From assembly GCA_029054965.1 (NCBI GenBank), contig JAIDEF010000413.1:1-16402 (forward strand): DNA of 16,402 nt. Reading direction: 5' to 3'. The DNA comes from Eubacterium sp. GTDB taxonomy: Bacteria; Bacillota; Clostridia; Oscillospirales; Acutalibacteraceae. Of the stretch, positions 16,068 through 16,402 are shown piece after piece (within the stretch, counting starts at the first letter, position 1; every line of letters starts with the position of its first letter). The notes beneath the pieces were generated by a model. The model worked only from the letters and a program-made list of their open reading frames with translations, had not been told where the DNA came from and did no database searches. Both the position numbers and the translations under genes were made by a program.

Positions 16068-16139
16068 AACCTTTTCTCCTTATCAATGGTTTAATATACA
16101 AAATGTAAAACCAAAATATACAATTATACTATTATCTAA

Positions 16140-16168
16140 ATTATAAAATATTTTATACTCTATTTCAA
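16140..16168 (-). promoter_or_regulatory. Sigma-A promoter of the giant/LRR operon
   Basis: The minus strand has -35 TTGAAA (16168-16163), a 17-bp spacer and a perfect -10 TATAAT (16145-16140). Transcription would start near 16133, giving a leader of about 65 nt that ends in the AAGGAG ribosome binding site 8 nt before the ATG. The hexamers and spacing are identical to those of the PHP operon promoter. Confidence 0.75.
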
Positions 16169-16236
16169 CAAAGGTAACACAAAAAATACTAACAAACTTT
16201 CACTCAATTATTTGTCTATTATTACCAAAGACGTCC

Positions 16237-16275
16237 AAGATAATGGATATTTATTCCATTTTATTCTATTATCTT
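16237..16275. repeat. Nested AT-rich inverted repeat upstream of the giant gene
   Basis: AAGATAAT (16237-16244) is the exact reverse complement of 16268-16275. Inside it, ATGGA (16243-16247) pairs with TCCAT (16255-16259). The element lies about 70-105 bp upstream of the giant gene's -35 box. It could be an operator, or the terminator of a gene beyond the window; no clear T-run follows. The rest of 16169-16334 shows no ORF or RNA gene that I recognise. Confidence 0.35.
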
Positions 16276-16334
16276 AATCCAAAAAACTTATCACAGCAAA
16301 AACATATATACAAATGTATTAGCAGAAAAATCAT

Positions 16335-16402
16335 AACCACCAGTTAAACTGGTGGTTTGCATAGGCCCTATAAGGGCCGCCTACTGGCTTGCCGACTGAA
16401 AG
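16335..16402. mobile_element. Tandem hairpins at window edge, possible IS200/IS605-type end
   Basis: An 11-bp perfect inverted repeat (16335-16345 with 16347-16357, core ACCACCAGTT/AACTGGTGGT) is followed 6 nt later by a second hairpin, GGCCCT-ATA-AGGGCC (16364-16378). The last 70 bases are visibly richer in G+C than the flanking DNA. Closely spaced subterminal hairpins are typical of IS200/IS605 ends, but no transposase gene lies within the window. A terminator or leader structure of a neighbouring gene is the main alternative. Confidence 0.4.

Overview
The window looks like chromosomal DNA from a low-GC gut Firmicute of class Clostridia, probably a Ruminococcaceae/Oscillospiraceae relative. 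The grounds are AT-rich intergenic DNA, strong AGGAGG/GGTGAT ribosome binding sites, consensus sigma-A promoters, and secreted Big_2/FIVAR and leucine-rich-repeat proteins, one with a dockerin-like tail. The taxonomic call is inference from gene style only.

Left region (1-3651): a minus-strand operon encodes a Na+/phosphate cotransporter with a C-terminal PhoU domain, a PhoB-type response regulator and a PhoR-type histidine kinase. The transporter gene is preceded by four hexamers phased at 11 bp (3593-3631), three of them TTAACA-like. That is the pattern of a Gram-positive Pho box, so the operon is probably phosphate-controlled and autoregulated.

Middle region (3652-6930): two gene pairs diverge from one compact promoter block. 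On the minus strand are a small beta-sandwich-like protein and a CehA/McbA-type PHP phosphoesterase. On the plus strand are a phosphatidylinositol-specific phospholipase C-like protein and a GH43-like five-bladed-propeller protein. None of the four has a signal peptide, so they are predicted cytoplasmic. The two promoters' -35 hexamers touch with no base between them. The plus-strand pair ends in a perfect bidirectional terminator shared with the next convergent gene.

Right region (6930-16402): a membrane PAP2-family phosphatase is followed by a two-gene secreted-protein operon on the minus strand. Its promoter is a consensus TTGAAA-17-TATAAT. The first gene encodes a 2194-residue Ig-like/FIVAR protein, the second a 453-residue leucine-rich-repeat protein, and a strong terminator follows. 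The giant protein carries five units of about 265 residues with a higher-order A-A-B-A-B order. Its stop codon is part of the ribosome binding site of the LRR gene. The extreme right edge holds two tandem hairpins in more GC-rich DNA, possibly the end of an IS200/IS605-type element that continues outside the window.

The recurring theme on the left is phosphate handling: transport, regulation, phosphoesterases and lipid-phosphate phosphatases. The recurring theme on the right is a large secreted adhesive or scaffold-like pair.
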